Counted from the first letter of the stretch, positions 51,131 through 58,566 are shown. The stretch is DNA of 64,000 nucleotides from an uncultured Ruminococcus sp. (GCA_902762505.1 CACWOQ010000007.1:1-64000), one strand, 5' to 3'. Translations and numbers: made by a program. Notes: a model not told the origin generated them from the sequence alone.

Positions 51131-52306
51131 ATGGGTAATCCGCTGAACTACAACAACGGCAGTAGTTATACCTTCACATGGAAGAACGGGCGAGAGCTTG
51201 CAACGCTTTCGACCGGTACAACAAGCGTAACGTATAACTACAACGCAGACAGCGTAAGGATCAAAAAGACCGTCAACGGCGTTGTTCACGAATACGTTGT
51301 TGACGGCTACAAGATACTTGAAGAAAAATACGGTACGACCGTACTGAAATTCACCTACGATGAGAACGACGCCCCGCAGAGCATATCCGTCAACGGTACG
51401 GTTTACTATTACGGAAAGAATCTTCAGGGTGACATTGTAAAGATTTACGATTCAAACGGTAATTCAGTCGCCGGATATTCGTATGACGCGTGGGGAAACA
51501 TACTCTCAATCACATATACAAGCATTTACGGAGCATCTGTAAGCGGCCTCAACCCGTTCAGGTATCGTGGCTATTACTACGACACCGAATCCGGACTTTA
51601 CTACCTTAACAGCAGATATTATGATGCTAAGGTGGAGAGGTTTATTAATGCAGATGATCCTGAGTTCCTTGGAGCTACAGGAACAAACTTGAGTTACAAT
51701 ACATTTCTATATTGCGACAACTCTCCTATTTCTTTAATTGATTACACTGGAAACGCTCCATATTTAGGATGGGGCATTCAACTGGAAGGCTCTTTTATGG
51801 GGATCATTGTTGGAATCGAGTTGATATGGTATGATAGCATAGCAAAGCCATATTACGGAAATCGAAAACTACCGTGTATATATATTTATGGTGGATTCGG
51901 TATAAATGTAAAAAGTGGTAATATATGGAATATAAAAAGCTTGATTACTTTTGTTAAAGATGAATCTTTAAGGGCTTTTGGATCAGCAAGTAAAGCAGCT
52001 TGGAAAATAGGAGGAGGACTCAGTATATGTGCCTTCCGGGTGTATGGAATTATTAAAACGCCATATGATTACAAAGGACCGTTTATATCAATTGGAGCGA
52101 CGCTGTGGCACATTAAAGCATATTACTCTCAATCACCATCAAGAGATGTGTTTTCGGTAGGAATTGGAATAAGCTCAAGTAAGTTTGGATTTAGTCCTTT
52201 ATCAGGTACCTACTATACACTAATTCCTTTTAATTGGGTGATTACAATTGCCGACATGTTTAGTTCTTTGTTTGGCAGAATGAAGACTATTTCCAATATG
52301 GCATAG
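51131..52306 (+). CDS. Rhs repeat core fragment with AT-rich C-terminal tip (candidate toxin)
   Basis: The open frame actually extends back to 51023 without a proper start; 51131 is the first ATG and has no clear ribosome-binding site. Residues 1-175 are YD-repeat and Rhs core sequence (TYNYNADSVRIKKTVNG, YYGKNLQGDIVKIYDSNG, AGYSYDAWGNILSIT) ending in the hallmark NPFRYRGYYYDTESGLYYLNSRYYD. The conserved part stops near 51650. The remaining 220 residues are AT-rich, unrelated to the core, Gly/Ile-rich and include GIIVGIELIWYD and FSVGIGISSSKFGF. The tip is unassigned. Missing N-terminal repeats mean this is a detached cassette, not a full Rhs protein. Confidence 0.75.
   Translation: MGNPLNYNNGSSYTFTWKNGRELATLSTGTTSVTYNYNADSVRIKKTVNGVVHEYVVDGYKILEEKYGTTVLKFTYDENDAPQSISVNGTVYYYGKNLQGDIVKIYDSNGNSVAGYSYDAWGNILSITYTSIYGASVSGLNPFRYRGYYYDTESGLYYLNSRYYDAKVERFINADDPEFLGATGTNLSYNTFLYCDNSPISLIDYTGNAPYLGWGIQLEGSFMGIIVGIELIWYDSIAKPYYGNRKLPCIYIYGGFGINVKSGNIWNIKSLITFVKDESLRAFGSASKAAWKIGGGLSICAFRVYGIIKTPYDYKGPFISIGATLWHIKAYYSQSPSRDVFSVGIGISSSKFGFSPLSGTYYTLIPFNWVITIADMFSSLFGRMKTISNMA
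51155..51650 (+). repeat. Rhs core direct repeat, copy A
   Basis: 496 bp that recur almost base for base at 52910-53405 with offset 1755. Differences are scattered and mostly at third codon positions. Part of the same core (75 bp) recurs a third time at 54745. Recombination between such copies is how Rhs tips are exchanged. Confidence 0.85.
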
Positions 52307-52315
52307 GGCAAAACA

Positions 52316-52810
52316 ATGGAACGAGTTGTTTATGAATTTGGATATAATATCCATTTTGTTGATTTCATTCCTGTTGTTTTTGGAATTATTATAAGCACAT
52401 TGTTGTTAGTTCTTACAAGTAGTTTAAAAAAACACCAACGATACTTAATTCGTATTGTTGTAGTTGTGGTAATGGCACTGGTTATTCTTGTTGTTTTTAT
52501 AATTCCTATAACTCACTATTATAGCATTAAGGATGGCAATACAACTAATATTCAATGTACACAAGGATATCTAGTGTACATAAGCAGATCGTCAACCTAT
52601 TACTGGAACCATGGTAGTGATACATTCATAATTGGTGATGTTTGTTTCTATGTAAGCGGCGATGAGAAATATGGTTACTGTAAATTATATAATGATGATA
52701 AGGCGATACTCAAGGAAGGGCAATTATATAAAGTTGACTATTTCTTCGATAAATTAAGATCGTATTACATTATATACAGAATTATTGCTGTTGAACAAAA
52801 TGTTAATTAG
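52316..52810 (+). CDS. Candidate membrane immunity protein for Rhs tip A
   Basis: A 164-residue AT-rich gene starting 9 bp after the Rhs tip. Two hydrophobic segments (about 16-36 and 43-66, with VVVVVMALVILVVF) are followed by a soluble, probably extracytoplasmic domain with tyrosine-rich strands (GYLVYISRSSTYYW, YYIIYRIIA). Position directly after a toxin tip is the normal site of an immunity gene; the membrane topology suggests the tip acts at the envelope. No family recognised. Confidence 0.6.
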   Translation: MERVVYEFGYNIHFVDFIPVVFGIIISTLLLVLTSSLKKHQRYLIRIVVVVVMALVILVVFIIPITHYYSIKDGNTTNIQCTQGYLVYISRSSTYYWNHGSDTFIIGDVCFYVSGDEKYGYCKLYNDDKAILKEGQLYKVDYFFDKLRSYYIIYRIIAVEQNVN

Positions 52811-52882
52811 GTCATGGATCGGATGTGGATTGGTACTGAATTGAGTAAGAGGTTAAAACATGATACCATATGCATCAGATGA

Positions 52883-53494
52883 GAAAACGAGGCTTCGCGA
52901 AACTGCAGTAACAGCAGCAGCTATACATTTACATGGAAGAACGGACGCGAGCTTGCAACGCTTTCGACCGGTACAACAAGCGTAACGTATAACTACAACG
53001 CAGACGGTGTAAGGATCAAAAAGACCGTCAACGGTGTCGTTCACGAATACGTTGTTGACGGTTACAAGATACTTGAGGAAAAGTACGGAAGTACCGTTCT
53101 GAAATTCACCTACGATGAGAACGACGCCCCGCAGAGCATATCCGTCAACGGTACGGTTTACTATTACGGCAAGAACCTTCAAGGTGATATCGTAAAGATA
53201 TATGACGCAAACGGCAACGCGATCGCCGGATATACGTATGACGCGTGGGGAAACATACTCTCGATCACCTATACAAGCATTTACGGAGCATCTGTAAGCA
53301 GCCTCAATCCGTTCAGGTATCGTGGATATTATTACGATACCGAATCCGGACTCTACTACCATAACAGCAGATATTATGATGCTAAGGTGGGGAGGTTTAT
53401 AAATGAAGACGAATACTACGTGTTTGACATAGATTACAAGAGTTTTGAAAACAATTTATATACATATTGTTATAATAATCCTGTGAAATTATGA
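52883..53494 (+). pseudogene. Second Rhs core fragment with truncated tip
   Basis: Open from after a TGA at 52880 to TGA at 53492-53494 but with no start codon at the front. It encodes YTFTWKNGRELATLSTG through PFRYRGYYYDTESGLYYHNS and RFINEDEYYVFDIDYKSF, ending NNLYTYCYNNPVKL. In intact proteins the NNPV block leads into the tip; here the frame ends at once and stops abound downstream, so the tip is lost. It lies between the tip-A immunity candidate and a lipoprotein gene. Confidence 0.8.
52910..53405 (+). repeat. Rhs core direct repeat, copy B
   Basis: Partner of copy A at 51155-51650, same length, strand and frame. The left limit falls close to a stop codon in unrelated sequence, consistent with a recombination endpoint. 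Confidence 0.85.
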
Positions 53495-53580
53495 TGCTAT
53501 GGAATTTTAATAGTATAACAAATATATTAATAAAGGTCAAAATGGGAAACGGCATTGGAGATTATATATTATAACATAAC

Positions 53581-54147
53581 ATGGAGATAAAAAAAGTTAT
53601 TATAGTTTTTATAGTCGTATGTGTAATACTTATATTAAGCTGTTGTTCATCTAAGAGCACTATATTTTCTCATACTACAACCATTGATGGAGCTGAAAAC
53701 TACTATGAATTTTGGGAGTTTGAAAATGTTAATGGATTACACTGTACTAATCATTTTAACAACCAAATTCCATGCAAAGCTTTTCCATCTGAACTAACTG
53801 ATGCATCAATTATTTCTGCTGAATTCATCAGGAACGAAGCGTTTGCCATGAGCGATTCTTATAGAATTATTGTTGAAGTGGAGTTCGATAGCGAAAATAT
53901 TAATTCAGAAAAGAAAAGACTATGTGATCTCGGTGCAACTATTGATAATAACACTTTTAGTAAAGAAGCATATATCACAATATGGAATTATGATGGGCTG
54001 TTTGAATATGTTCTGTTTGATGCCAATGTTGCGACATATGTTTATTTGCGATACTACTCTTCCGAAGTTAATGAAACCTATCTTCCAGAAAACTATCCCA
54101 ATGTTGACGGATCGTTTTGTATTGAAGCTTATCACAGTCTTAAATAA
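53581..54147 (+). CDS. AT-rich lipoprotein, candidate immunity or cargo of the second Rhs cassette
   Basis: A 188-residue protein with a lipoprotein signal (hydrophobic run IIVFIVVCVILIL ending in the lipobox LSCC) and a soluble domain with no recognised motif (YYEFWEFENVNGLHC, YRIIVEVEFDSEN, EAYITIWNYDGLFEY). The DNA is far more AT-rich than the chromosome around it. Its location after a truncated Rhs core suggests a former immunity gene; outer-surface lipidation would fit protection from an extracellular toxin. The ATG has no clear ribosome-binding site. Confidence 0.6.
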   Translation: MEIKKVIIVFIVVCVILILSCCSSKSTIFSHTTTIDGAENYYEFWEFENVNGLHCTNHFNNQIPCKAFPSELTDASIISAEFIRNEAFAMSDSYRIIVEVEFDSENINSEKKRLCDLGATIDNNTFSKEAYITIWNYDGLFEYVLFDANVATYVYLRYYSSEVNETYLPENYPNVDGSFCIEAYHSLK

Positions 54148-54264
54148 AACTATTGCAAACGACTCAAGCAAATACGAATTGACAGAGTAAGAATTGTTTA
54201 TTTATTACACATATTCGGTATCATCATATCATCGATATTAAGTCATAGAAGAATCTTTCAAATA

Positions 54265-54723
54265 ATGTTTAAGATAAATAAAACGCCCAAAACAATCGCG
54301 TTGATTAACAAATATTCCGGATATATTTCTCAGTCTGTCATATATATAGTATCCACGCTGTCAACAGTTTGGGGTAAACACACTACGGGAACTTTTGTCA
54401 TTATTGAATGCCTCATCCTTACAGTATTATTAATTCTCACTCTTAGCGTTATAATCGTAACGATAACATTGATTTTGTTTCACAAAATTGAGGATGACGA
54501 TAAATATGACAGAAACGCCGCACCCGCTGATTTTTGGACCATACTTTACAGGTTCTCTGCAATAATAATACCGCTATACATCTGGTTTGTTTTTGTCAGA
54601 AGCGGTGTTGACAATAATGCTCCATATGTACTAATTTGGTTATTGCAGTGGGCAGTGCTGTTTAACTCGTTTTTTTACAACGCTTTTTTGAAGCAATATA
54701 CAGGTAAAAACGATCATAAATGA
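54265..54723 (+). CDS. AT-rich four-helix membrane protein in the Rhs array
   Basis: A 152-residue protein with about four hydrophobic segments (roughly 20-36, 42-72, 94-112 and 118-138). No family recognised. It sits between the lipoprotein and the third Rhs core scrap, in foreign AT-rich DNA, so it may be another orphan immunity protein. Only its composition and position support this. Confidence 0.55.
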   Translation: MFKINKTPKTIALINKYSGYISQSVIYIVSTLSTVWGKHTTGTFVIIECLILTVLLILTLSVIIVTITLILFHKIEDDDKYDRNAAPADFWTILYRFSAIIIPLYIWFVFVRSGVDNNAPYVLIWLLQWAVLFNSFFYNAFLKQYTGKNDHK

Positions 54724-54744
54724 CAATTTTCGCACGAACTGTGA

Positions 54745-54819
54745 ATCAAAAAGACCGTCAACGGCGTCGTTCACGAATACGTTGTTGACGGGTACAAGAT
54801 ACTTAAAGAGAATTACGGC
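54745..54819 (+). repeat. Third Rhs core scrap
   Basis: 75 bp matching the core segment around IKKTVNGVVHEYVVDGYKIL with a few changes, fused at its right end to the phosphatase gene. Its AAAGAG now lies where the ribosome-binding site of the gene at 54822 is needed. Confidence 0.75.
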
Positions 54820-54821
54820 AT

Positions 54822-55448
54822 ATGAGATTTTATATTTTAAGACACGGAGAGACGGCGCTTAACGCGAAGCGCGTGATGCAGGGCAGGCTTGACGAACCGC
54901 TTTCCGCAAAAGGAGTTGAACTGGCAAAGGTCACCGGAAGGGCGATGAAGGATATCAAGTTCGACCGCTGTATATCAAGCCCGCTCAGAAGAGCGTCGCA
55001 GACCGCCGGATTGATCCTGCGGGAGAGCGGAAACGCTTTGACGATCGAATACGACGACAGACTGTCCGAGATCGATTTCGGCGCGCTGGAAGGAAAAAGC
55101 CTCGCCGAAATGGGCGATGCCGGAAAGCTGTTTCTTTCCGATCCGTTCGCGTGCCCGGGATTTCCCGGCGGCGAGAGCGTGGCGGACGTCTGCCGGCGTA
55201 CGCAGAGCCTTCTGCGTGAGCTGATCGGCAAGGACGACGGAAAAACGTACCTTCTGAGCACTCACGGCTGCGCCGCAAGGGCGATCGTCAATTTTCTTTT
55301 CCCGGATCCGGAGGATTTCTGGCGCGGACACGTGCCGTATAACTGCTCGTTTACCGTCGTTGAAGCGGAAAAGGGAACTGCAAGGCTGATCGATCTCGAC
55401 CGCGTATATTATGACAGAGGTCTTGCGGTCGACCGGTATTCAGTTTGA
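54822..55448 (+). CDS. Histidine phosphatase (phosphoglycerate mutase-like) family protein
   Basis: A 208-residue protein with the RHG motif FYILRHGETALNAKR, the CISSPLRRASQTA phosphate pocket and the second histidine in LLSTHGCAARAIV. Members dephosphorylate small metabolites such as alpha-ribazole phosphate or sugars; the substrate is unknown. Codon usage and GC return to chromosomal type here, so it marks the right border of the Rhs array. The presumed ribosome-binding site is inside the Rhs scrap, meaning array rearrangement may have altered its translation. Confidence 0.87.
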   Translation: MRFYILRHGETALNAKRVMQGRLDEPLSAKGVELAKVTGRAMKDIKFDRCISSPLRRASQTAGLILRESGNALTIEYDDRLSEIDFGALEGKSLAEMGDAGKLFLSDPFACPGFPGGESVADVCRRTQSLLRELIGKDDGKTYLLSTHGCAARAIVNFLFPDPEDFWRGHVPYNCSFTVVEAEKGTARLIDLDRVYYDRGLAVDRYSV

Positions 55449-55555
55449 ATATACGAAATCACAAAAATGAAATATTCCGCCTGACGGCAACGTTAAATAA
55501 CGCGGCGCCGCCGCAAAGTGAAACATGATCCGCCCGCCGGGTGGATCACGCCGGA

Positions 55556-55583
55556 AAAAAAGCACGCTTTCGCGTGCTTTTTT
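55556..55583. terminator. Bidirectional intrinsic terminator
   Basis: Stem AAAAAAGCACGC with GCGTGCTTTTTT across a TTTC loop (55556-55567 with 55572-55583). It ends immediately at the tRNA-like sequence that follows. Confidence 0.85.
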
Positions 55584-55605
55584 GGCGGAGAAGGAGAGAT
55601 TCGAA
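55583..55605 (-). other. tRNA 3'-end-like sequence, possible attachment site
   Basis: On the minus strand the 23 nt begin with the T-loop TTCGAAT, continue CTCTC and end CTTCTCCGCCA with an encoded CCA. This matches the 3' third of a tRNA, most like a serine tRNA whose acceptor would start GGAGAAG. The rest of the tRNA is absent: the sequence 5' of the T-loop cannot form the T-stem. Such 3'-end duplicates are typical attachment sites left by integrases. No integrase is in the window. Confidence 0.5.
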
Positions 55606-55716
55606 ACTGCACTATATATAGTGTCCGAATCGCAGGAATTCGGTGCTTTTCACACTATATATAGAACAGGGTTCAATCGGGTCTATTTTTTATAAAAAAC
55701 CGGGTCAAATCTCTCC
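55593..55716. repeat. Short element with 12-bp inverted ends and internal palindromes
   Basis: GGAGAGATTCGA (55593-55604) is repeated inverted, with one mismatch, as TCAAATCTCTCC (55705-55716). Between them are a perfect 14-bp palindrome CACTATATATAGTG (55610-55623), its 12-bp echo CACTATATATAG (55653-55664), a small hairpin (55625-55643) and a TTTTTTATAAAAAA stretch. The 124-bp unit could be a mobile hairpin element or structured RNA; otherwise the 55449-55725 gap holds only the terminator. Confidence 0.45.
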
Positions 55717-55725
55717 GCTTCAAAT

Positions 55726-56769
55726 TCACCTTTTTATCAAACCGTACCGGGCGAGAACAAGCTCGGTTATATATTTGCCTCTGACCTTCATTCCGAGCCT
55801 TGATATGACGTCCGATACAAGCGTTTCGTCAAGCGACGGAATATATTTTCTGTATTCCGGATAAGCGTCCGTAAGCTCGTTGAACAGCTTTATAAGCAGG
55901 TCGCTCTTCTTCGGTAACGAAGGGTATCCGCGCGCTATCAGCGCCATGTTGTTGTCGTAATTCGGAGCAAGTCCGAGCAGCTCTCCGGTCTTTGTGTCAC
56001 GCATAAGTCCGAAATTGTTCGTGTGTCTGTCCGGGTTCGCGGTGACCGTGTCCATAAATATAAGTCTTATATAATCGGGTATCGCCGACGGGCAAATCAT
56101 ACGCAGCGCTTCGACTACGGAAACATAATCCTCGTCGTCTCCCATAAACGACGACGCCGGCTCGAAATTCACGCTTGCGCCGTTTGTGAAATCAAGCGAT
56201 TTTATACATCCGTTTCCGCGCTCGTACAGCGCCATATTCATTCCGAGAGCGCGTCCGAGCTCGCTTATGAACAGCTCAGAGAACATCTCGTCGTGACTCG
56301 CGCGCTTGTAAAGCCACCATTTTCCGTCGCGCAGCTTCCAGCATTTTTCGAAGCTTCCGGTGTTCGTAAGCTCCGGCGTTTTGCTGCGCCCGCTCGACGC
56401 CGCTCTGTTAAAGCTGTTGTAAGTGCCTTTAAGCGCAAGGGATGAGAAATAGTCGTCGGAGAAGTCAATATCGCCGTACGTCAGAGCCGAGCCGATATCG
56501 CGTATCCAGTAGTTGTCAGTTATCGTTGCCGCGTTCACGTGGACGACGGTCGAAATGTCGTCCTTTTCCGTCAGCCGCAGAGCCTTCTTCAGTAACCGGG
56601 AGTTGGCGCGGTGACTGTCAATCGCCCGGGATTTCAGCCACAGGTCGGCGTTTGACAAGCGCTTCAGAAAAAGAGGGAGCAGGGCTTCATTGCAAACGGT
56701 GAGAGCTCCGTTATTCCACACGGCGACAACGGTATCGCCGCTCAGTATCTCATAATTATGTTTATCCAC
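55726..56769 (-). CDS. HipA-like serine/threonine kinase, no HipB partner
   Basis: A 347-residue protein resembling the HipA C-terminal kinase lobe. Visible are ITDNYWIRDIGS, an ATP-binding stretch WWLYKRASHDEMFSELFISEL, the catalytic loop TVTANPDRHTNNFGLMRD and LGLAPNYDNNMAL in place of DFG. The usual N-terminal HipA domain is reduced to about 80 residues. GTG start with GGGAGG at the right distance. No HipB-type helix-turn-helix gene is adjacent on either side, so it may be an orphan kinase or belong to the surrounding island rather than a toxin-antitoxin pair. Confidence 0.85.
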   Translation of the reverse strand: MDKHNYEILSGDTVVAVWNNGALTVCNEALLPLFLKRLSNADLWLKSRAIDSHRANSRLLKKALRLTEKDDISTVVHVNAATITDNYWIRDIGSALTYGDIDFSDDYFSSLALKGTYNSFNRAASSGRSKTPELTNTGSFEKCWKLRDGKWWLYKRASHDEMFSELFISELGRALGMNMALYERGNGCIKSLDFTNGASVNFEPASSFMGDDEDYVSVVEALRMICPSAIPDYIRLIFMDTVTANPDRHTNNFGLMRDTKTGELLGLAPNYDNNMALIARGYPSLPKKSDLLIKLFNELTDAYPEYRKYIPSLDETLVSDVISRLGMKVRGKYITELVLARYGLIKR

Positions 56770-56880
56770 AACAACGCCTCCCTTCTTGTGTTTTAATTAT
56801 ACTATCATATTTTTCAACAAAAGTCAAGCGAAATTTATCCGACCGTAAAAATCGGAATTTCTGTCATAATAAAAACAAGG

Positions 56881-57063
56881 CGGGGACAGCCGGGCTCCGG
56901 CGGCATGTGCGCGTTTCGTCCCTTTCGCGCCGTGCCGGCCGTTATTGCGTTTCGTCCCTTTCGCGATAATCCGGCAGCCCGCCCCGCTGATATAAAATAC
57001 AGCCCGGCGATTACGGCGGGCTGCTTTTTGTGTCTGTGTCGCGGCAGAGAGCTTGTATTACAG
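56881..57063 (+). repeat. 185-bp direct repeat, left copy
   Basis: Nearly identical to 57793-57978. Each copy contains two 19-mers GCGTTTCGTCCCTTTCGCG (56911-56929, 56947-56965), then a terminator-type hairpin and the last codons of the gene (here pseudogene) that reads leftward. The repeat thus covers the 3' end and downstream region of a duplicated gene. The stretch 56770-56880 left of it shows only a -10-like TATAAT for the HipA gene. Confidence 0.85.
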
Positions 57064-57275
57064 ACGATTGGTTTTCCTCTCCGGGTTTTTACTGTAAAGA
57101 TTCCGAAAGGACTTGATTAGTTTTCACATTGCATCGGATGATGTGTTAAACAAACTCATCGCATCGTCGAGCGTTATTTCATCCGTCACAATCATACTAT
57201 AAATGCTAGTAAGCTCTATGCATGAAGTTTCTTTGCTCTATCTACGGATACGTAGATATCGTAGCACTTCCGCTC
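57058..57275 (-). pseudogene. Degenerate C-terminal copy of the 57973 gene
   Basis: Read leftward it still gives SIYSMIVTDEITLDDAMSLF and KLIKSFRNLYSKNPE, matching SIYSMLVTDEITLDEAAKIL and ELIKSFRGLYSKDPY of the intact gene at 57973. It contains at least two in-frame stops, a frameshift, and lacks the first two thirds. Together with the 185-bp repeat it shows a tandem duplication followed by decay, with the zinc-ribbon gene now in the middle. Confidence 0.85.
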
Positions 57276-57567
57276 ATACCAATAGATTTAAATCAGGAAA
57301 CGAGAAAGGGGTTTTGCAATACTTGCATATTACTGCTTCAACACCTGTATTCACAGTGTTTTTCGCGTTGCAGTATGGGCAAATTACTTCTTTAGTCTCG
57401 ATATTTCTTGTGAATGAATTCAATCTGTATATCTTTTCTTTAGGTGACAATCTGGTGTTACAAAACACACACTCTTTTAATGAACTGCTAAACCGAGCGA
57501 CATTTACACCGTTGCAACTTTTGCATATATAAAGATAATTCGCCTCTGGTTCGTAATTATTCTGCAT
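57274..57567 (-). CDS. Small zinc-ribbon protein
   Basis: A 97-residue protein with four C-x2-C pairs: CKSC, CVFC, CPYC and CKYC, forming two zinc ribbons joined by SPKEKIYRLNSFTRN. No catalytic domain. It starts with a good GGAGG ribosome-binding site and has its own promoter. Zinc ribbons of this sort bind nucleic acid or mediate protein contacts. Its AT-rich composition and position between duplicated halves suggest later insertion. Confidence 0.7.
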   Translation of the reverse strand: MQNNYEPEANYLYICKSCNGVNVARFSSSLKECVFCNTRLSPKEKIYRLNSFTRNIETKEVICPYCNAKNTVNTGVEAVICKYCKTPFSFPDLNLLV

Positions 57568-57594
57568 AGCGTTAACTACCTCCTTGCTAATCTT

Positions 57595-57622
57595 ATTATA
57601 GCATATATTTTATGAAAGTCAA
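57595..57622 (-). promoter_or_regulatory. Promoter of the zinc-ribbon gene
   Basis: TTGACT (57617-57622, minus strand), 16-bp spacer, TATAAT (57595-57600), 28 bp ahead of the ATG. Confidence 0.6.
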
Positions 57623-57736
57623 GGGGTGGTGTTACAATCAAATAAATGTTCCAGACGTTCCTCTTATTAAAATCATCATGCAGTATCTCATGTATTATGG
57701 CATTCTTTTAACCGTTATTATCTGACATCTTAAGTG

Positions 57737-57761
57737 GATAACTGGTTTCAAACCAGTTATC
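57737..57761. repeat. Perfect 12-bp inverted repeat
   Basis: GATAACTGGTTT, one base C, then AAACCAGTTATC. It is not followed by a T-run on either strand. It lies in the gap between the zinc-ribbon promoter and the right 185-bp repeat and could be a protein-binding site or a DNA scar. The rest of 57623-57736 shows nothing I can name. Confidence 0.5.
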
Positions 57762-57792
57762 TCGACAAGACACCCGTCGATGCTCTTCGTGA

Positions 57793-57978
57793 CGGGGACA
57801 GCCGGGCTCCGGCGGCGTGTGCGCGTTTCGTCCCTTTCGCGCCGTGCCGGCCGTTATTGCGTTTCGTCCCTTTTGCGATAATCCGGCAGCCCGCCCCGCT
57901 GATATAAAAATACAGCCCGTCGATTACGGCGGGCTGCTTTTTGTGTCTGTGTCGCGGCATAGAGCTTGTGTGTTACAG
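57793..57978 (+). repeat. 185-bp direct repeat, right copy
   Basis: Partner of 56881-57063 with the same internal 19-mers (57823-57841 and, with one change, 57859-57877) and the same hairpin. It joins the intact gene at 57973. Confidence 0.85.
57905..57936 (-). terminator. Terminator of the ClpX-like operon
   Basis: On the minus strand CAGCCCGCCG pairs with CGACGGGCTG (arms 57927-57936 and 57913-57922, one G-U pair), followed by TATTTTTAT. It lies 37 bp after the 57973 stop. Confidence 0.7.
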
Positions 57979-58566
57979 CTGTTTTATCTGTTTATACGGG
58001 TCCTTGCTGTACAGACCTCTGAACGACTTGATAAGCTCTCTTACGGTTTCCGGGGTTGTGTAAAGAATTTTCGCCGCTTCGTCGAGCGTTATCTCGTCCG
58101 TCACGAGCATGCTGTATATGGTTGCGAGCTCCATACAGGATACCTCTTTTGCGTGACCGGCGGAAATGCGTATGTCACAGCACCTCCGCATAATCCCGAA
58201 TGAGTTTGACAGAATCGATTGAATGATGTTTTCTATCGTATCGATATCTTTCCCGATAAAGACGTCGGCTATGACGTCCGATATGAGGTCCAGGATATGA
58301 TTGGCGACGGCGTTTGCGTACGCCCCTGCTTTCATGTCAGCGTACTGATAATCGCAAGTCTGCTGACATATATGTAGATTTACGTCGTAGTATATCTGCT
58401 CCTTGTATGTGGCGAGATACTCGCCGAGCGTCCTTGCAAAACGCTCCGCGTCTCCCCGCGCCTTCGCCCGTGCTGCGTCGGGCGTCACGCCCTTCTCCAG
58501 CAGCTGTTCAAGCCTCCGCAGCCTGAACCTCTCTTCCGCTTTCTTTACACTCCGATTCTTCTTCAT
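57973..58566 (-). CDS. Unrecognised helical partner protein of the ClpX-like ATPase
   Basis: A 197-residue protein. It has a basic N-terminal third (KKNRSVKKAEERFRLRRLEQ, then ARAKARGDAERFARTLGEYL), a helical middle with clustered cysteines (HICQQTCDYQY; RRCCDIRI), and a C-terminal helix-turn-helix-like part (VTDEITLDEAAKILYTTPETVRELIKSF). The start at 58566 has GGAGGAA; a longer in-frame reading is rejected. It overlaps the ClpX-like gene by 59 bp, in a different frame, so the two are surely co-expressed. Duplicated as a pseudogene at 57058. No family recognised; substrate adaptor or DNA-binding subunit are both open. Confidence 0.7.
   Translation of the reverse strand: MKKNRSVKKAEERFRLRRLEQLLEKGVTPDAARAKARGDAERFARTLGEYLATYKEQIYYDVNLHICQQTCDYQYADMKAGAYANAVANHILDLISDVIADVFIGKDIDTIENIIQSILSNSFGIMRRCCDIRISAGHAKEVSCMELATIYSMLVTDEITLDEAAKILYTTPETVRELIKSFRGLYSKDPYKQIKQL

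Noticed and set aside
55583-55605. A complete tRNA gene
   Set aside because: Only the T-loop, 3' acceptor strand and CCA are present; no D-arm, anticodon arm or matching 5' strand lies upstream on the minus strand.
55610-55623. HipB-type operator for the HipA-like gene
   Set aside because: The palindrome lies downstream of the kinase gene, not at its promoter, and no HipB is encoded.
56881-57978. CRISPR array based on the repeated 19-mers
   Set aside because: Only two 19-mers per copy, no regular spacers and no cas genes; they belong to a 185-bp duplication.
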